A stretch of DNA of 52,604 bases from Bryobacterales bacterium. GTDB lineage: Bacteria > Acidobacteriota > Terriglobia > Bryobacterales > Bryobacteraceae. A program made the position numbers and the translations under genes. The DNA lies in assembly GCA_020851555.1 (NCBI GenBank), contig JADZCM010000051.1:1-52604 (forward strand), written 5' to 3'. This document shows positions 50,310 to 52,604 of the stretch, piece after piece; the first letter of the stretch is position 1; each line of letters starts with the position of its first letter. Below the pieces are notes generated by a model. The model was not told the origin of the DNA. It saw only the letters and a program-made list of their open reading frames with translations, and searched no databases.

Positions 50310-51293
50310 ATGGCTCCCCCGGATGAACCGCTGGGCCGCCGGAACGCCCTGGCGAGGCTGGCGCGGGCAGGCGCCGCCTCGGCCTTCGCCGCCGGCGCGG
50401 GAGTATGGCTCGCCGGCCGCAGCCGCCGCCCGGAAGAGCCCCCCGCCGCGGCCGTCAAACTGGAGCACACGGTGCCCGAAGACCCGGCCCTGCCGGTGCT
50501 GGCCGTCGTCCAGGGCGAGGACCCGCGGGAACTGCTGCGCCGCGCCGTGGACGAGCTTGGAGGCATCCGCCGCTTCGTCTCGCCTGGCGACGTGGTGGTG
50601 GTCAAGCCCAACGCCTCCTGGGACCGGACGCCGGAGCAGGCCGCCAACACCAACCCCTTCGTGGTCGCCGAAATGGTCCGTCTGTGCCGTGAGGCGGGCG
50701 CGAAATCCGTCGTGGTCTCAGATGTCTCGATCAACGACCCGCGCCGCTCGTTCCAGCGCAGCGGCATCGGCGCGGCGGCGCTGCGGGAGGGCGCCGAAGT
50801 CGTGCTCCCGGAAGAACGGAGATTCCGGCGGGTCGACCTGCGGGGCGGCCTGTTGCGCGAGTGGCCGGTGCTGGAGCCGTTTCTCACCGCCGACAAGATC
50901 ATCAATCTGCCGGTGGCCAAGCACCACAGCCTGACGGGCGTGACGCTCGGCCTCAAGAGCTGGTACGGCATTCTCGGCGGCCAGCGGCAGAGGCTGCACC
51001 AGCGCATTCACGAAAGCCTGGCCGACCTCGGCGCCTTCCTGCGGCCCACGCTGACGGTGATTGACGGCTACCGCGTCCTGCTGCGGGGCGGCCCGAGCGG
51101 CGGCAACCTGGAAGACGTGGTCCTGGCGAAAACGCTCCTGGCGGGCACGGACCCGGTGGCGCTGGACGCCTGCGCGGCCAAGCGGTGGTGGGACCTGGAT
51201 GTCACGGAGCTGCTCTACTTGCGGCTGGCGGCCGGCCGCGGCCTCGGAAACCCGAGCTACGAGGCGCTGCGGACCGTCTCGGTGACCCTCTGA
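50310..51293 (+). CDS. DUF362 protein with Tat-like N-terminus
   Basis: 327 residues from ATG 50310. GRRNALARLARAGAASAFAAG at the N-terminus resembles a twin-Arg leader. The DUF362 core follows: VVVKPNASWDRTPEQAANTNP, LCREAGAKSVVVSDVSIND, KIINLPVAKHHSLTGVTLGLKSWYG, LTVIDGYRVLLRGGPSGG and DPVALDACAAK. Some DUF362 proteins have ferredoxin-type clusters; none is seen here, as only two Cys occur in the mature part. Function is unknown. It is divergent from the membrane spermidine synthase-like gene and may work with it. Confidence 0.82.
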   Translation: MAPPDEPLGRRNALARLARAGAASAFAAGAGVWLAGRSRRPEEPPAAAVKLEHTVPEDPALPVLAVVQGEDPRELLRRAVDELGGIRRFVSPGDVVVVKPNASWDRTPEQAANTNPFVVAEMVRLCREAGAKSVVVSDVSINDPRRSFQRSGIGAAALREGAEVVLPEERRFRRVDLRGGLLREWPVLEPFLTADKIINLPVAKHHSLTGVTLGLKSWYGILGGQRQRLHQRIHESLADLGAFLRPTLTVIDGYRVLLRGGPSGGNLEDVVLAKTLLAGTDPVALDACAAKRWWDLDVTELLYLRLAAGRGLGNPSYEALRTVSVTL

Positions 51294-51470
51294 GACCGGT
51301 AGAAGAACCCGGCGGCAGTGCAGCCGGCGCCAGACGGGAGCCTTGTGGAACAGGCGCAATCCGCGGCTTGCGTTCCGGCGAGTTCAGCCGCCCGGCCAGC
51401 CGGCGGGTTCTTCGAGCGGCTTCCAAACGTTAGTTAGAATGGTTGTTTTCCAGAACCGCGGAGGTAAGGC
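51294..51470. other. intergenic gap before the SDR gene
   Basis: 177 bases. TAGAAT at 51435-51440 is a candidate -10 for the SDR gene, 30 nt before its start; GGAGG (51460-51464) is its SD. Nothing else is recognised. Confidence 0.4.
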
Positions 51471-52397
51471 TTGCGCATCGTCGTCTCCGGGGCCGCCGGC
51501 TTCATCGGGTCCCATCTCTGCGACCGCCTGCTGGCGGAGGGCCACTCGGTCGTCGGCGTCGACAATCTCCTCACCGGATCGCTCCGCAACATCTCCCACC
51601 TGGCGGGCCGCGCGGATTTCCGCTTCGTCCAGGAGGACGTGACGAAGCCGCTGCGGTTGGACGGTGCATTTGACGCGGTGCTGCACGCGGCGTCGCCGGC
51701 CAGCCCCAAGGACTACCTGCGGCATCCGCTGGAGACGCTCGAGGTGGGCTCGGCCGGAACCCGCAACATGCTGGAGGTAGCGAGGCGCTGGAACGCCCGG
51801 TTCCTCCTGACGTCCACCTCGGAGTGTTACGGCGACCCGCTGATCCACCCTCAGCGAGAGACCTACTGGGGCCACGTCAACCCCGTGGGACCGCGCTCCT
51901 GCTACGACGAAAGCAAGCGTTACGCCGAGGCGCTCACCATGGCCTACCACAGGACCCATGGGGTGCGGACCGCCATCGCCCGCATCTTCAACACCTACGG
52001 CCCCCGCATGCAGTTGGACGACGGCCGCGTGGTGCCGGCGTTCATCGACCAGGCGCTGCGCGGGCAGCCCGTCACGATCTTCGGCGACGGCTCGCAAACA
52101 CGCAGTTTCTGTTACGTCAGCGACCTGGTGGACGGGCTCTACCGCCTGCTCTGGTCCGAGGAACGCTACCCGGTGAACCTGGGAAATCCCGTCGAGTTGA
52201 CGATCCGCGAATTCGCCGAACACGTCTGCCGCTTCACGGGCGCGGAGTGCGCCCTGGAGCACCGGCCGCTTCCCGAGGACGATCCCAAACGGCGCCGCCC
52301 GGACATCACCAAGGCCCGGACCCTGCTCGGCTGGGAGCCCAGGGTTTCCCTGGAAGAAGGCCTCCGCCTCACCATCGAGTACTTCCGGTCGCTGTAG
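51471..52397 (+). CDS. UDP-glucuronate decarboxylase (UDP-xylose synthase)-like SDR
   Basis: 308 residues from TTG 51471, with GGAGG 6 nt upstream. Extended SDR motifs: [11 protein letters not shown] site (7-14), [29 protein letters not shown] and [13 protein letters not shown] with catalytic Tyr145 and Lys149. The TSTSE-YGDP and [16 protein letters not shown] blocks are characteristic of UXS rather than of 4,6-dehydratases. It would decarboxylate UDP-glucuronate to UDP-xylose using NAD+ transiently. With GalU it provides nucleotide sugars for envelope glycans or lipid A modification; UDP-glucose dehydrogenase is not in the window. Confidence 0.87.
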   Translation: MRIVVSGAAGFIGSHLCDRLLAEGHSVVGVDNLLTGSLRNISHLAGRADFRFVQEDVTKPLRLDGAFDAVLHAASPASPKDYLRHPLETLEVGSAGTRNMLEVARRWNARFLLTSTSECYGDPLIHPQRETYWGHVNPVGPRSCYDESKRYAEALTMAYHRTHGVRTAIARIFNTYGPRMQLDDGRVVPAFIDQALRGQPVTIFGDGSQTRSFCYVSDLVDGLYRLLWSEERYPVNLGNPVELTIREFAEHVCRFTGAECALEHRPLPEDDPKRRRPDITKARTLLGWEPRVSLEEGLRLTIEYFRSL

Positions 52398-52479
52398 CGG
52401 CCCGCCGGCGGCAGGCGCTCCGGCAACCCGGCGGCGTTCCGCTTTGGCGCTCCTTTCAGCGATTCCGCAACCAACTTTT

Positions 52480-52494
52480 CTAGTGTTGTGTCTC
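52480..52494 (+). repeat. left terminal inverted repeat of the right IS630-type element
   Basis: CTAGTGTTGTGTCTC matches the reverse complement of the left element's end (positions 112-126) with one mismatch. The TA within CTAG (52481-52482) fits a TA target duplication. Confidence 0.75.
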
Positions 52495-52503
52495 ACAAAT
52501 AAC

Positions 52504-52532
52504 TTGACAATGCGCCGATCTGCCCGCATACT
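52504..52532 (+). promoter_or_regulatory. transposase promoter (TTGACA-17-CATACT)
   Basis: A perfect TTGACA (52504-52509) and CATACT (52527-52532, four of six consensus bases) are separated by 17 nt and lie just inside the IS end, 9 nt before the transposase ATG. Confidence 0.6.
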
Positions 52533-52541
52533 GGATGTACC

Positions 52542-52604
52542 ATGTGGAGCGTGGCCGAGCCCTTGGCGTTAAGCGCGGAACAGAGGCGTACTTTGGACAC
52601 CTGG
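52542..52604 (+). CDS. IS630-type transposase, N-terminal fragment (cut by window end)
   Basis: 21 codons from ATG 52542 give MWSVAEPLALSAEQ, then RRTLDTW, and run off the window. The LALSAEQRRTLDTW segment is the usual start of the IS630 helix-turn-helix region. Same strand and same family as the fragment at 1-126, so both IS copies have the same orientation. Confidence 0.78.
   Translation, partial: MWSVAEPLALSAEQRRTLDTW

Noticed and set aside
50289..51007. N-terminal extension of the spermidine synthase-like protein
   Set aside because: The open frame continues upstream antisense to the DUF362 gene, but the hydrophobic start MRALAPLVALIGF fits ATG 50287.
1..52604. CRISPR arrays, tRNA or rRNA genes
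   Set aside because: No regularly spaced repeats and no convincing tRNA or rRNA sequence were seen by eye; a tRNA scan was not run, so a missed tRNA is possible.

Overview
The window is GC-rich DNA packed with genes on both strands. It most likely comes from an acidobacterium of the Bryobacterales/Solibacter type. Two lineage-flavoured domains support this. The secreted protease at 30000-32453 ends in the roughly 240-residue tail typical of Solibacter secreted proteins (TIGR03437-like), and the exported VWA protein at 32514-33446 matches the acidobacterial VWFA-related type (TIGR03436-like). Many products are exported, and envelope genes (KdsC, LptF-LptG, GalU, a UDP-xylose synthase-like SDR, GT2 and GT39) point to a diderm, LPS-making cell. 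The assignment is by recognition of families only; no search was run.

Layout. 1-126 is the 3' end of an IS630-type transposase and 52480-52604 is the 5' end of one in the same orientation; their terminal repeats match, so the window is the unique DNA between two related IS copies. 231-4872: exported mutarotase-like protein, a heme-motif beta-propeller lipoprotein and a DUF6057-like membrane protein. 5018-9002 (+): sugar use (ROK kinase, Na+/solute symporter, 61-residue membrane protein, galactokinase). 8924-15551 (-): GT2, PEBP-like protein, GH88 unsaturated uronyl hydrolase, exported RraA-like protein, ACT-domain protein, KdsC-like phosphatase and 6-phosphogluconate dehydrogenase, closely spaced. 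16784-23061 (+): recO, glyQ, glyS and pyruvate phosphate dikinase. 23390-29922 (-): exported TldD-like protease, its degenerate partner, an LptF-LptG fusion and an unknown exported protein. 30000-36818: astacin-type protease, VWA protein, RluD-like pseudouridine synthase, lactaldehyde dehydrogenase-like enzyme and GalU. 36869-42543: altronate dehydratase-like enzyme, exported HIT-like protein, GT39 and two unknowns. 42635-51293: FeoAB, an RpiB with export signal, the AmmeMemoRadiSam set (radical SAM plus an exported Memo-AMMECR1 fusion), a membrane spermidine synthase-like protein and a DUF362 protein. 51471-52397: UDP-glucuronate decarboxylase-like SDR.

Themes. (1) Several enzyme families that are normally cytosolic carry export signals here (RraA, TldD/TldE, RpiB, Memo-AMMECR1, HIT, DUF362). 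(2) Six genes have a -10-like TANNNT box exactly 6-7 nt before the start codon and no Shine-Dalgarno site, suggesting leaderless mRNAs; two of them appear to share a symmetric, overlapping -10 at 38967-38974. (3) The most promising candidate system is the iron/AmmeMemoRadiSam neighbourhood at 42.6-51.3 kb, with the exported TldD/TldE plus LptF-LptG operon second.
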